From contig NZ_LIQI01000022.1 of NCBI RefSeq assembly GCF_001418105.1, positions 186,001-250,000 of the forward strand: a DNA stretch of 64,000 nucleotides, in the 5' to 3' direction. How positions within the stretch are numbered: the stretch's first letter is position 1; each line of letters opens with the position of its first letter. Both the position numbers and the translations under genes were made by a program. Shown piece by piece: positions 47,113-55,877 of this stretch. Source of the stretch: Lacinutrix himadriensis (GTDB lineage Bacteria > Bacteroidota > Bacteroidia > Flavobacteriales > Flavobacteriaceae). Below the pieces are notes generated by a model. That model saw only the letters and a program-made list of their open reading frames with translations. It did not search any database and was not told the DNA's origin.

Positions 47113-48018
47113 CTAATCCATTAACACTTTTGCTCCTTCTGGTTTAGAAAAGAAATTCTCTTCTACTGTTGGAGAGAAACTAAGATCACTAACACTTATT
47201 TTAGTGATATATTCCCCCAGTCCATCTTTATCATTAGTAGACCAATAGGTTTTAAATCCGGTTGCAAAAACAATTCCGTCTACAGTAGTTGTTCCTTGCG
47301 TAACCGTAATTTTTTCTGGTGCGTGCCCTCCATTTGGAAAGTACTTTGGATAGGAAACAATATATTTAAAGGCATCTACCAAATTCGTTTTTGTATTTAC
47401 ATACAGAATATAATAATCATCTGGAGCAGAACCTATACCAGCATCATAAGTAGCTTTTATTACTTTTTGCATCGTTCCTTGAAATTCTTGTTCTGGTAAT
47501 AATTCTAGATTCACACCTTCTCCATCCAAAACAAATGGATGCCCTGAAAAATACAATGGTGTTAAAGCCCAAAATTTAGTATCATAAGCAAACGATGTAC
47601 TGTCTTTTGCTTTTATCCAAGCTTCTTGACCATCCCAACCAAAAATAGAGGTTGGTTCTGTAATACTATTATGTCTTGCTTTATTGCTCCAAGTATCTAT
47701 GGTTTGATAAGAGTCTCTAATCCCTTTACCATCTACTGGTTCATAATTAAAACGCATAGAAAAATAACCATTACCATACCATTTATCTAATCCTCCATGT
47801 GCTTCCATAGCATTCCACAGCACCTTACCTGCTTCTGTAGTATTTAGTCTTTTATTCGCTTTTGCAACTCTGTCTTGTATCCAATATTCTGGAATATTAT
47901 ATTCAGCTTCCGTTGTTTTCACTTCCGTACTAGTAGCTGTTTCTTTTTTTGTAGTTTCTTTACATGCTACAAGATTTAAGACTAAAAACAAACCTAAAAG
48001 GTTATAAGGTATTTTCAT
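47113..48018 (-). CDS. Lipoprotein of unknown function
   Basis: A 301-aa exported lipoprotein: N terminus MKIPYNLLGLFLVLNLVAC with the lipid Cys at residue 19, then a low-complexity Thr/Lys/Glu linker, and a single beta-rich domain (about 60-300) with WNAMEAHGGLDKWYGNGYFS and IFGWDGQEAWIK. The pattern resembles Bacteroidota outer-membrane lipoproteins with a LolA/LolB-like half barrel, but I cannot assign a function. It is a single gene with its own terminator. Confidence 0.72.
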   Translation of the reverse strand: MKIPYNLLGLFLVLNLVACKETTKKETATSTEVKTTEAEYNIPEYWIQDRVAKANKRLNTTEAGKVLWNAMEAHGGLDKWYGNGYFSMRFNYEPVDGKGIRDSYQTIDTWSNKARHNSITEPTSIFGWDGQEAWIKAKDSTSFAYDTKFWALTPLYFSGHPFVLDGEGVNLELLPEQEFQGTMQKVIKATYDAGIGSAPDDYYILYVNTKTNLVDAFKYIVSYPKYFPNGGHAPEKITVTQGTTTVDGIVFATGFKTYWSTNDKDGLGEYITKISVSDLSFSPTVEENFFSKPEGAKVLMD

Positions 48019-48192
48019 TTTTTATATTCTTTTTATTAATTAATCGATAGTAGTCGAGATAATTCTTCAGACATTTCAAAATTAACTAAATTTATTTTGA
48101 AGTCATATGTTAATCGTATCTATAAACTAATGCTTCTATCGTTAAATACCTAATATTTGCCCCAATAGCTTTTCCTATGTAAAATAAAGAAA

Positions 48193-49356
48193 TTAATCGT
48201 ATTCATTAATTCCGTAAAGCACTTGCTTCATTTTACTTCCATTAATTTCAACGGGCTTGTAAGCGGTATTAAATTTATCAATACTAACTTTTATGTTTTC
48301 TTTTAGGGTTTTGTATTCTGCTGGTATTTTTGAAGCACATTGTTTTTCATTTTCATAACTATTTAGCATAATGCCGAATTTTTCATAAAACTTTGCGCCT
48401 TGATTGATATGCGAATTGTATTGGGTAATAAATTGTAATAATCTATCAATAGGAAACTCCAAATTTATTTGCATTTTATGTGCTTTGTAACGTTGTGTAT
48501 CATCACTTATGACTTTGTTTAATTCTTCCAGAAAACCATTAAGATTTTCTCTAACAGCATCCCAATCGTCTGTGTTTCTGCATTCCTTTAAAGGTGTTTT
48601 ATATTGAATTGGTTTTGTAAAATCGACAAATAACTGTTCCAACTCTATAATAATATTATCGTTACTCTTTTGTAAAAAAGCAGTTTCAAAATAGATTGTA
48701 TTTAAATCATTATGCATGCGTAACGTAAAATCTAAAATACATTCCACGCCTTTTAAGTCGGCCTCTTTTTCGGTTTGACTAGAGCTGGTGTTAGTAAATA
48801 AGGATACTATGGAATGCACCACAGAAGTATAAATATTATCTCCCAAAATACTAGATAAATTAAACCCTGCTTTTTTATCTTGCTTACTACTAATGACATC
48901 CTTCATTTTGGCAAACTCTGGATAGTGGTTGGGATTGCTCAAATTATTAATTTCATTAAAAGTGGCTACACTAGAGAAATGATGATCTAAACTCAAGGTT
49001 TTTTCATATAGTATTTTAATAATCTGCAAGCCCTTTAAATAGCGTATTTTACTAATATCACTAGCTTCGGATAAAGCGTTTACATTTAATTGTTCCTTTA
49101 AGTTGTCTTTTTTTATAAGAAGAGCGACTTGCTTGTTTATATTATTTGTTGTTATGAGTTTTGCATTTAAAACGATAAGTCTTTGCTGTAAAGTAATGTT
49201 TTTAAAATCATAACGTGAAGTTACAGCCTTTGTTTCTTGTTCTAACTCGTTTAAAACAATAGCGATATCATTTCCTGGTTTTACATGTGCAAAACCAGAA
49301 TAGGATATAAATAACAAGAGTACTATTGCTATTAAATGTTTTATGAATTGTACCAT
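48193..49356 (-). CDS. Secreted helical protein of unknown function
   Basis: A 387-aa protein with an N-terminal signal peptide or membrane helix (about 5-24, ending SGFAH), then a mostly alpha-helical, Asn/Lys/Leu-rich body with few motifs. Two cysteines near residues 202 and 258 and one near 338 could form disulphides in the periplasm. I recognise no family. It starts one base after the 150-aa gene stops, so the two are translationally coupled. It appears to belong to the same unit as the TraB-like gene. Confidence 0.6.
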   Translation of the reverse strand: MVQFIKHLIAIVLLLFISYSGFAHVKPGNDIAIVLNELEQETKAVTSRYDFKNITLQQRLIVLNAKLITTNNINKQVALLIKKDNLKEQLNVNALSEASDISKIRYLKGLQIIKILYEKTLSLDHHFSSVATFNEINNLSNPNHYPEFAKMKDVISSKQDKKAGFNLSSILGDNIYTSVVHSIVSLFTNTSSSQTEKEADLKGVECILDFTLRMHNDLNTIYFETAFLQKSNDNIIIELEQLFVDFTKPIQYKTPLKECRNTDDWDAVRENLNGFLEELNKVISDDTQRYKAHKMQINLEFPIDRLLQFITQYNSHINQGAKFYEKFGIMLNSYENEKQCASKIPAEYKTLKENIKVSIDKFNTAYKPVEINGSKMKQVLYGINEYD

Positions 49357-49357
49357 A

Positions 49358-49810
49358 CTATTCTAAGATTAAAGTTATAGTAAACGTATCTTTTGTAATT
49401 GCTACTGGATAATTCCCCTTTGCTATTTTGGTTAGATGGTTTGCTGTTTTCAAACCTGATTTGGTTTCTGCTTCTAGCGTTAAATCCTCTTCCATAATAA
49501 AGGTTAATTCTTTTACTTTAGAGGTTGTAGTAAGGTATTGCCCGACTATTTTATATTCTTCCTCTTTTGTAATTTTAGATCTATCTATAATTAAGGTTAT
49601 GGTATTCTCTTTATTATAGGTTACTTGTGTGTTTGCTTGTGCTTTAGTAGTACTTGTATTAAAAGTACAAATACCTCCAGGTCTTAAACAGTCTGTGTAT
49701 TTACCAAAGATTAATTCGCTACTAACAGTATTCTTTTCTATTACATTTTTCTGTTGCGAAAAGGCAATAAGAGGTATGCATAGCATTGCTATGTGTATGA
49801 GTTTTTTCAT
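49358..49810 (-). CDS. Secreted beta-rich protein of unknown function
   Basis: A 150-aa protein with a signal peptide (ending AFSQQ, about residue 19) and a compact beta-rich domain. It carries YTDCLRPGGICTFN near residue 38, a likely disulphide loop around Gly-Gly, and ends in NYPVAITKDTFTITLILE. No known family. It is 37 bp from the TraB-like gene upstream and one base from the 387-aa gene downstream. Confidence 0.6.
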   Translation of the reverse strand: MKKLIHIAMLCIPLIAFSQQKNVIEKNTVSSELIFGKYTDCLRPGGICTFNTSTTKAQANTQVTYNKENTITLIIDRSKITKEEEYKIVGQYLTTTSKVKELTFIMEEDLTLEAETKSGLKTANHLTKIAKGNYPVAITKDTFTITLILE

Positions 49811-49847
49811 CGTAATAAATATATTTTATTTTAAGTAGAACTAATGG

Positions 49848-50582
49848 TTATTGGCTTTTTCTAGAATGAACTGTTTCATTATAACTAAGATTTAATAGTC
49901 TATTTTCAATGCCTACAAAATGTGCACTACCATATACAATTGCAATTTTTTGGTGTGAATCCTTTTTTAATTCATTTATTACGTGCCTATTTCTATATTC
50001 TATAATTATATCTTTGTATACTTCTTTATCGACATTAAAATCATCTATTAATAACACTTCGGTATTCGTTCTTCTTTGATACTCCATCACTATTTCTTTT
50101 GATGTAATGTCAACATGTTTATTTTTACTAATTAACATTCCTAAATCAGAATATGCTGGTTGAGCAATTAATTCTTTTTTTAACTTCACTTTTCCACCAT
50201 ATATTGCTTTGAAAAAATCTTCAGGTCCTTCTAAAGAATCATTACCAATAAGCTTTTCAAATTTCATTAATTTCAAAAGTTTTTTAGAATAAATATTATA
50301 ATCTTTATAAGTTGTATCATTATCAATAAACTCGGTATAAAACAAGTAGTTTTCTTTAGTCAACGAATCAATGGCCAATTTAACATTATTGTAAAATGAT
50401 TTCGTTCCAGCATGCTTCATGGGAACAAAAACAACAGTTTGTTTATTGTTAAAAAAACTAACTATGTTTAGATCGTCATCATAAATCCCAAGTTTTGTAA
50501 GCGCTAAATTTGCTTTCCAACTCGCACAAGACAATACACATAATAGTAAAAGGAATGATATGTAATTATAAAATCTATTCAT
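49848..50582 (-). CDS. TraB/GumN-like lipoprotein
   Basis: A 244-aa lipoprotein (lipid Cys at residue 19 in LLCVLSC). Residues 50-80 read VVFVPMKHAGTKSFYNNV, and the protein closes with RNRHVINELKK...KIAIVYGSAHFVGIENRLLNL. The early His (57), a central acidic patch and the late GSAHFxGI (His221) follow the TraB/GumN/EreA-ChaN-like metal-site pattern of an ancient hydrolase-like fold. Substrate and activity are unknown. A truncated paralogue lies at 52809-53147. The family call is by motif only. Confidence 0.55.
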   Translation of the reverse strand: MNRFYNYISFLLLLCVLSCASWKANLALTKLGIYDDDLNIVSFFNNKQTVVFVPMKHAGTKSFYNNVKLAIDSLTKENYLFYTEFIDNDTTYKDYNIYSKKLLKLMKFEKLIGNDSLEGPEDFFKAIYGGKVKLKKELIAQPAYSDLGMLISKNKHVDITSKEIVMEYQRRTNTEVLLIDDFNVDKEVYKDIIIEYRNRHVINELKKDSHQKIAIVYGSAHFVGIENRLLNLSYNETVHSRKSQ

Positions 50583-50655
50583 AATGTAATAATTTTGATT
50601 TCGTTTATTAAACTATTAATAAAAAGTGTAAACTTTAGAAGCTTCATTTTTAATT

Positions 50656-50690
50656 AAGCTGCTAGCAATTTTAACACTAGCAGCTTTTAA
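50656..50690. terminator. Terminator-like hairpin after the 194-aa gene
   Basis: A perfect 10-bp stem (50656-50665 with 50677-50686, AAGCTGCTAG/CTAGCAGCTT), just downstream of the 194-aa stop on the minus strand. The T tract is weak, so it may only attenuate. Confidence 0.5.
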
Positions 50691-50695
50691 ATTAT

Positions 50696-51280
50696 TTAAC
50701 AGCTTCCTCCTATTAAAAGAATAAAAGCACAACTTGCCGCCACCAATATATCATCTGCAGTGCTATCACCAAAAAGTTGAACTAAATGACATCGTATTTG
50801 ATACCATCTACAAGGGTAATCTTTTTTGTTGCTGGTATTGTTGGCTAACGGAAAAGTGTTTCCCATAGTGCTTCCGAACAATAAAAACTCACTATCAGAA
50901 GATTTTTTTTCAGAATTAGATTTGTTAATATAACTTAGGGCCTTTACAAATTCTATTGTAGAATCCTCATCTATGATTTTTCCAGAAGAGGTTGAATTAC
51001 TAATATAGATATATGCTTTTTTTAACAATGCATTCCCTTCTACCGTAATATTTTTATTATTTTTTCCAATTAAAACTAATTTGTATTCCTCGAAAGACAT
51101 TCCCTTCTTATAAAAGGGCTTAACACTTTCTACAAATGAATTCATTCCTTGTCGAAGTTTAGTTTTAACATCTTCAACTTGTTCCTTAGAATATTCATTT
51201 TTCTGCGCATGCACATTAAATGAAACCAACATCACCAAAGTCAAAGTAATAACTGACATTACATTTTTTAAGTTTTTCAT
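50696..51280 (-). CDS. Secreted protein of unknown function with Cys-containing C-terminal tail
   Basis: A 194-aa protein with a signal peptide (ending HAQ, about residue 26), a helical N-terminal domain (about 27-125), and a C-terminal tail of about 45 residues. The tail holds four cysteines: PCRWYQIRC around 153-161, then a hydrophobic segment ending in GGSC, the last residues of the protein. The tail resembles a small peptide core or a disulphide-locked anchor. I recognise no family. It is upstream of the TraB-like gene and may be read with it. Confidence 0.58.
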   Translation of the reverse strand: MKNLKNVMSVITLTLVMLVSFNVHAQKNEYSKEQVEDVKTKLRQGMNSFVESVKPFYKKGMSFEEYKLVLIGKNNKNITVEGNALLKKAYIYISNSTSSGKIIDEDSTIEFVKALSYINKSNSEKKSSDSEFLLFGSTMGNTFPLANNTSNKKDYPCRWYQIRCHLVQLFGDSTADDILVAASCAFILLIGGSC

Positions 51281-51415
51281 TTTAATAAGATTTAAATAAG
51301 ATTACCTACTCTATGCGTTTTTCGGTATACACGGCTTTTTAAAGTGTGTAAGCTTTACACTCTTCAAAACAAACTCGCTTTTATCTTATTTAATTTTTTT
51401 GTATCTTTATAAAAG

Positions 51416-51430
51416 ATAAACACTGTTTAT
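51416..51430. promoter_or_regulatory. Operator-like inverted repeat upstream of the 194-aa gene
   Basis: ATAAACA-C-TGTTTAT is a perfect 7-bp inverted repeat with a one-base centre, 136 bp upstream of the 194-aa gene (minus strand). TATCTTTA at 51402-51409 resembles a -7 box for plus-strand transcription toward the nearby hairpin. No regulator can be named. Confidence 0.35.
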
Positions 51431-51453
51431 TTTGGTTTTAGCGAACCTATGAG

Positions 51454-51485
51454 AGCCTTTACCTAGTAGAGGCTTTCTCTTTTTC
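51454..51485 (+). terminator. Terminator-like hairpin with no gene in front of it
   Basis: A 9-bp stem with one G-U pair (51454-51462 with 51466-51474, AGCCTTTAC/GTAGAGGCT) followed by TTCTCTTTTT on the plus strand. No plus-strand gene precedes it, so it may end a short untranslated RNA starting near 51415 or be a relic. Confidence 0.5.
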
Positions 51486-51489
51486 AGTT

Positions 51490-51690
51490 ATTTCCTTTCT
51501 GTTTCGTATTCCACTTTTAAGATTAATAATAACTAAATATAGAAAATTTTCTATACAAAACAAAATGTTTTTGTTCTAAAACATTAATTATTAGACGATA
51601 ACAAGAAATTAAATTCTTATAAAATGGATATTTGGTGCTAACCAGAGAGCTTATTTCTCTTTTCTGAAGTTTGTTTAAACACTTAAAAAA
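51490..51690 (-). pseudogene. Decayed duplicate of the queG 3' end and downstream spacer
   Basis: This stretch aligns by eye with about 53360-53570. Shared blocks include AAATATAGAAAA.TTTCTATA, AAAACATTAATTA, TAGA.GATAA, the CCAGAGA.CTT segment, and AAACACTT..TAAAAGT. The second half of the match in 53483-53570 is the 3' coding end of queG, so here it is a broken, non-coding copy. Indels are frequent and no frame survives. Confidence 0.6.
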
Positions 51691-51980
51691 AGTATTTGAT
51701 AAGATTAATATATACTCATAATCGAACTATAACAACTAATTTGATGTCTTTGGAATATGTGAGCTGTTTTATGTCTATTCATAACTACTTCATTTACAAC
51801 CTAATCATTTCGAAAATTGAGAATTAATTCGTTTTTAAAAACTTTACTTATAGTTTTCATAAACCTATTCTTCAGCAAGAATTGTTAAAAAAACACTTAA
51901 TAATAATAATAAGTAATCATTTGTTCTAATGAAAAATCAAAATTTTTTATAATTTGTAATATTTACTTTTCTTATTAAAA

Positions 51981-52757
51981 TTATAAACCTATAATTTTAG
52001 ATTTATATTTAACTTTTTTTATTAGGATGTAGGATATGGATAAGCTTATACCAATGAATATTAAAGTAAACATAAGGCTGGATATAAATTCACTAATCGT
52101 ATAGCTATCGATATTTTTACTAATATTTTGATTTTCAATAAGTTTTGATTTATACATCCCTAAATAATTTATTATAGCATGTAATGTTATTACAAATAAT
52201 ATGGATTTTACTCTAATTAATATCGTTTGAAAAATTAACCCGATACCCACTGCTGATATTACTTGTATTATTATAGATAATTGCTCTACATCCGCTTTTA
52301 GCATGTTTGAGAAATGAGCACATCCAAAAATCACGCTAGTTAAAACAATGGATAATATTATTTTTTTTTTGGACTTATAAATTCTTTCAAAAACATAAAC
52401 TCTAAAAAATAATTCTTCAAAAATTGCAACACATAAACAAGATATAAAAAACAACAAATTATTAAACCAAGAAACATCCAGATTAGTCTCTATAATCTTA
52501 GTAGAAACGTAATTGTAACTAAAATAAAATATAACTAAAGTAATAACAATGGTAATTATATTCTCTTTATAGCTTCTTAAATTAAGTTTAATTTTACTTA
52601 TTAAATAAAACGATATAAGTATCATTACTATTTTTTGACAAATCTTAAGAGAGTAAAAAAGCTCATAATTTGTTTTATCTACTAAACTTACAAGTAAGTG
52701 ATTTAAAGAAAAGTTTATTATTAAAACAAATAATACTACCTTAATTATATTTTTCAT
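51981..52757 (-). CDS. CPBP family intramembrane glutamic protease
   Basis: A 258-aa membrane protein with about eight helices and the three motifs of the CPBP (Abi/Rce1-like) family: EELFFR (Glu114, Glu115, Arg119), FGCAH (His148) and HAIIN (His193, Asn197). These residues form the active site of Rce1-type proteases. In other bacteria such proteins process or give immunity to peptides. It starts 10 bp after an orphan Cys-rich coding tail (52768-52902), and so was probably coupled to a small secreted protein gene. AT content is higher than in the neighbours. Confidence 0.88.
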   Translation of the reverse strand: MKNIIKVVLFVLIINFSLNHLLVSLVDKTNYELFYSLKICQKIVMILISFYLISKIKLNLRSYKENIITIVITLVIFYFSYNYVSTKIIETNLDVSWFNNLLFFISCLCVAIFEELFFRVYVFERIYKSKKKIILSIVLTSVIFGCAHFSNMLKADVEQLSIIIQVISAVGIGLIFQTILIRVKSILFVITLHAIINYLGMYKSKLIENQNISKNIDSYTISEFISSLMFTLIFIGISLSISYILIKKVKYKSKIIGL

Positions 52758-52767
52758 TTGGTATTAT

Positions 52768-52902
52768 TTAAAATTCATATTCTACTTCAATCTCACAATC
52801 ATGAAATTCTATACAAGTGCATGGACTCCCAAACCAACAGTCATTCCACCAACTTGTTTCTGGACAACTTGCAAGTCTCGTTTTACATCCAAATTTAACT
52901 TT
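52768..52902 (-). other. Orphan coding tail: 44 residues with six cysteines, no start codon
   Basis: In the frame offset from the truncated TraB-like gene, bases 52902-52768 encode 44 residues and a TAA stop, with no ATG after the preceding TGA. Cysteines lie at positions 6, 13, 22, 28, 30 and 36, with a Trp-Trp at 18-19 and an acidic end. Such a composition is unlikely for a chance frame in DNA this AT-rich. It looks like the C-terminus of a lost small secreted Cys-rich protein, joined to the TraB-like remnant by deletion or by a one-base slip in an A run near 52903. Confidence 0.55.
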
Positions 52903-53147
52903 TCATAATAGAAATAATACCCCTCGTTTTTTAAAGAGTCTATTTTATTCTTCACATCTTTATAAAACAATTTTATATCTAAGTGAGCGATAGGAAAGAA
53001 AACAATCTGTTGATCTTTTTTTGTAATTCTCTGTAAATTAATTATATCATTATAGATACCAATTCTGTTTAAATGGGAGTTGTACAATACACTTTTACAG
53101 TTAATAAATAGAGTACAAAGTAATAATAGAATAATAGTATTTTTCAT
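52809..53147 (-). pseudogene. Truncated paralogue of the TraB/GumN-like lipoprotein
   Basis: 112 residues. The first about 85 parallel the intact gene at 49848: lipoprotein signal with Cys17, NRIGIYND versus TKLGIYDD, VFFPIAHLDIKLFYKDVKNKIDSL versus VFVPMKHAGTKSFYNNVKLAIDSL, then FYYEK versus FYTEF. The rest of the domain, including the GSAHFxGI half of the putative active site, is missing. After about residue 85 the frame reads over the orphan Cys-rich tail and stops. It is probably inactive. It lies 51 bp before the CPBP gene. Confidence 0.7.
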
Positions 53148-53482
53148 ATAAAAAATAATTAAACCACATAAACACCTTAATATTTATGTGTTTGTTAATA
53201 TTAAGGTAAGATTAGGTCAAGTAAAATATCTAGGGCTATTTTAGAGTAATCACCAAAATAAAATCCCACTACTATCCTAATTGGTATGATTTACCTGTTA
53301 TTAATGCTCTATTAGTAATGGAATATGGATAAGTATTTGTTTTTTAATTTTCAAATTAAATAAGAACTCCGTTGCGTTTCATACCAACTTTTTAAATAAC
53401 AACAATTAAATATAGAAAACTTTCTATATTTAGTCAAATGTTTTACCATAAAACATTAATTAGTTAGATGATAAGATGAATT
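53148..53482. other. Gene-free 335-bp spacer with overlapping hairpins
   Basis: No gene is visible. A 10-bp stem (53175-53184 with 53197-53206, CCTTAATATT/AATATTAAGG) overlaps a competing 8-bp stem (53165-53172 with 53183-53190, CACATAAA/TTTATGTG). The two cannot form together, an attenuator-like layout in the leader of the truncated TraB-like gene. The part from about 53360 is the parent of the decayed copy at 51490. Confidence 0.5.
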
Positions 53483-54409
53483 TTATTCTTTAAGGAATAG
53501 AATATTTCGCATTAACCCAGAGAACTTGGTACGCTTTACTGCAGATTTTTGAAACACTTTACTAAAAGTTTCTTGTGTAATTTCTTCCCAGTCTTTTTTT
53601 GTCATTGCTAACAATTCTGGATGCGGATTAAAAAGTGGCTCCTTATGCGGTTTTGAGAATTTATTCCAAGGGCAAACATCTTGGCACACATCACAGCCAA
53701 ACATCCAATCGTCAAAAGCACCTTTCATGCTATTTGGTAGTTGCTCTTTTAACTCGATAGTAAAATAAGAAATACATTTACTGCCATCTACTACATACGG
53801 TTCTGTAATGGCTTGCGTTGGGCAAGCATCTATACAAGCAGTGCAAGTTCCGCAATGGTCTGTGGTAATGCTATCATATTCTAAGTCTAGATCCACAATA
53901 AGTTCTGCTATAAAATAAAAGGATCCTGTTTGTTGTGTGAGTAGATTGCTGTGTTTGCCTATCCAACCTAAACCAGATTTTGCTGCCCACGCTTTGTCTA
54001 AAACTGGAGCAGAATCCACAAAAGCACGTCCGGAAACTTCCCCAATTTCTTGTTGAATATATTCTAAGAGCTGTTTTAATTTATCTTTAATAATGAAGTG
54101 ATAATCGGTTCCATAAGCATATTTGGATAACTTATAGCTTTCTGAATTTTGTATTTCGGAAGGATAATAGTTTAATAAAAGTGAAATCACCGATTTAGAA
54201 TCGTCCACCAGTTTTGTAGGATCGAGACGTTTATCAAAATGGTTTTCCATATAACGCATTTCTCCATGCATATTTTTGCTCAACCAGTTTTCCAATCTTG
54301 GTGCTTCTGTTTCTAAAAATACTGCTTGGCTAATACCACAAGACAAAAAACCGAGGCGTTTGGCTTCGTCTTTTATCGTTTTTGTGTATTTCGCTTTATT
54401 ATCTATCAT
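53483..54409 (-). CDS. queG: Epoxyqueuosine reductase QueG
   Basis: A cobalamin-dependent Fe-S enzyme that makes queuosine from epoxyqueuosine in GUN-anticodon tRNAs. The 308-aa protein has an N-terminal B12-binding half ([25 protein letters not shown]), the conserved [25 protein letters not shown], and two 4Fe-4S motifs ([12 protein letters not shown] and [11 protein letters not shown]). The length is near the short family type. It overlaps the P450 stop by one base (TAATG on the minus strand), so the two are co-translated. Confidence 0.96.
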   Translation of the reverse strand: MIDNKAKYTKTIKDEAKRLGFLSCGISQAVFLETEAPRLENWLSKNMHGEMRYMENHFDKRLDPTKLVDDSKSVISLLLNYYPSEIQNSESYKLSKYAYGTDYHFIIKDKLKQLLEYIQQEIGEVSGRAFVDSAPVLDKAWAAKSGLGWIGKHSNLLTQQTGSFYFIAELIVDLDLEYDSITTDHCGTCTACIDACPTQAITEPYVVDGSKCISYFTIELKEQLPNSMKGAFDDWMFGCDVCQDVCPWNKFSKPHKEPLFNPHPELLAMTKKDWEEITQETFSKVFQKSAVKRTKFSGLMRNILFLKE

Positions 54410-55737
54410 TACGCTCTTTTCTCAAACTTTAGAAACGCATTTTTTGGTTTTAATGTTATTAACGGTGTAATGGCTATAGTTTCAAATTGGGCTTCAATTT
54501 TAAAACTTTTTACTAGTTCTTTAACAGCCAAAATCATTTCGAACATCGCAAAGTTATTTCCTATACATTTTCTTGGTCCTGCTCCAAATGGAAAATATTG
54601 TGAGGAGAATTTTCTGCTTCCTTCTGCAAAACGTTCTGGCATGAACGCATCTGGTTGTTCCCATAAATCTGGATGACGATGTATTTCGTAAACCGAAAAC
54701 AACAAATTAGAACCTGCTTCTAAATTCAGATTATTAAAACTATCTGGCTTCACGTTTACACGATCTATAAAATAAGCTGGTGGATACAATCGCATCCCTT
54801 CTTCTATTACTTGTTGCGCAATCTTTGAAGATGTGATTTGCGTCATTAAATCATCCGTTTCAGCAGCTACTCGTACTAACTCCTCATGAATTTTATCTTG
54901 CCATTCGGGATGTTTCGCTAATAATTGAAGGATAAAGGTTAACGCATTTGATGTAGTTTCATGTCCCGCTGTAAATAGAATAAGAATTTCATCTATTAGT
55001 TGCTCTTCTTCCATGGCTTCACCATCTTCATATCTAGCATCTAAAAGCATGTCTAATAAATCGTTCTGCCTTTCGGCGGAAGACTTTCGATCATTAACAA
55101 TACGTCTTAATATATTACGAGCTTCTGTAGTTAAGGCTAACTCTTTTTTTATTTGGCCACTTAATTTAAACCACCATCCCAAATAAGGCTGACGTAATTC
55201 CTTAATCAACATTTTTTGTCCAGATTCTGTAATATGCTGTAACCTGTTAATCTCTTTCTGATTTACAGCACTACTGAATAACGATTTAACCACCGTTTGA
55301 AATGCTAAATCATTAAATATTGGAAAAACATCTATGGTTTGGTTTACTGTGACTTTTGTGTATTCGGAAAGAATAGCTTCTCGAATGCTATCTAATAAAT
55401 TATTTAATTGATTTTTATGAAAAGCTGGCTGAATGAGTTTGCGTTGTTTTCGCCAATGTTCTCCTTCGGAAGTCAGTAAACCTCTACCCACATATTTTAC
55501 TAAATCTTCGGTTTGAATTTTAGATTTAATAAAATTCTTTTGATTTTTCTGAAGCGCATATTCTGCTAATGCAGCATCTCTGCTAAAAACAACTTTAGAC
55601 TTAAAACCTATTTTCAAACCAAAAGTGTCTCCTAACTTTACGAAATATTTATGATGAAAAGGCAACGGATTTTTAAGAATTTCTAAGGAATGCTTAACAA
55701 AACTAAAAAGAGAAACTTCTGGTATTTTCTTATTCAT
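54409..55737 (-). CDS. Cytochrome P450
   Basis: A 442-aa soluble-type P450 monooxygenase. The haem-thiolate motif is [14 protein letters not shown] with Cys391, the I-helix oxygen-activation motif is [10 protein letters not shown], and the K-helix ExxR is EEGMRLYPP. It resembles CYP102/CYP4-like bacterial fatty-acid or terpene hydroxylases in order of motifs, but a substrate cannot be assigned. No ferredoxin or reductase is encoded nearby, so electron donors come from elsewhere. It is translationally coupled with queG, which looks accidental. Confidence 0.94.
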   Translation of the reverse strand: MNKKIPEVSLFSFVKHSLEILKNPLPFHHKYFVKLGDTFGLKIGFKSKVVFSRDAALAEYALQKNQKNFIKSKIQTEDLVKYVGRGLLTSEGEHWRKQRKLIQPAFHKNQLNNLLDSIREAILSEYTKVTVNQTIDVFPIFNDLAFQTVVKSLFSSAVNQKEINRLQHITESGQKMLIKELRQPYLGWWFKLSGQIKKELALTTEARNILRRIVNDRKSSAERQNDLLDMLLDARYEDGEAMEEEQLIDEILILFTAGHETTSNALTFILQLLAKHPEWQDKIHEELVRVAAETDDLMTQITSSKIAQQVIEEGMRLYPPAYFIDRVNVKPDSFNNLNLEAGSNLLFSVYEIHRHPDLWEQPDAFMPERFAEGSRKFSSQYFPFGAGPRKCIGNNFAMFEMILAVKELVKSFKIEAQFETIAITPLITLKPKNAFLKFEKRA

Positions 55738-55877
55738 TTATACTTTATAAATAGTTTCTATTTTGTTTTGTGTTCCTCTTTGCATTAACGATTGAGCAAT
55801 TGTTGGAGCTCATCTCTGATAGCGACTTGCAAAAGCGTGACCAACTGAAGCTTTTTTTAGCGAAGGTTGAGAATGCC

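Larger units (their letters stand above)
51281..51980. other. Gene-free 700-bp stretch with a decayed queG fragment and structured sites
   Basis: No credible gene. It contains an operator-like inverted repeat (51416-51430), a terminator-like hairpin (51454-51474) and, from about 51490 to 51690, a degenerate copy of the queG 3' end and its downstream spacer. The rest (51700-51980) is AT-rich, and I see nothing in it. Confidence 0.6.

Noticed and set aside
54409-54411. Functional link between P450 and queG because of the TAATG overlap
   Set aside because: The overlap shows co-translation only. The chemistry of the two enzymes is unrelated, and no third gene connects them.
55790-55870. Spacer between ruvB and P450 with a GC-richer, partly self-complementary stretch
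   Set aside because: It resembles intergenic repeats of this group, but I could not find a second copy in the window and no clean stem forms.
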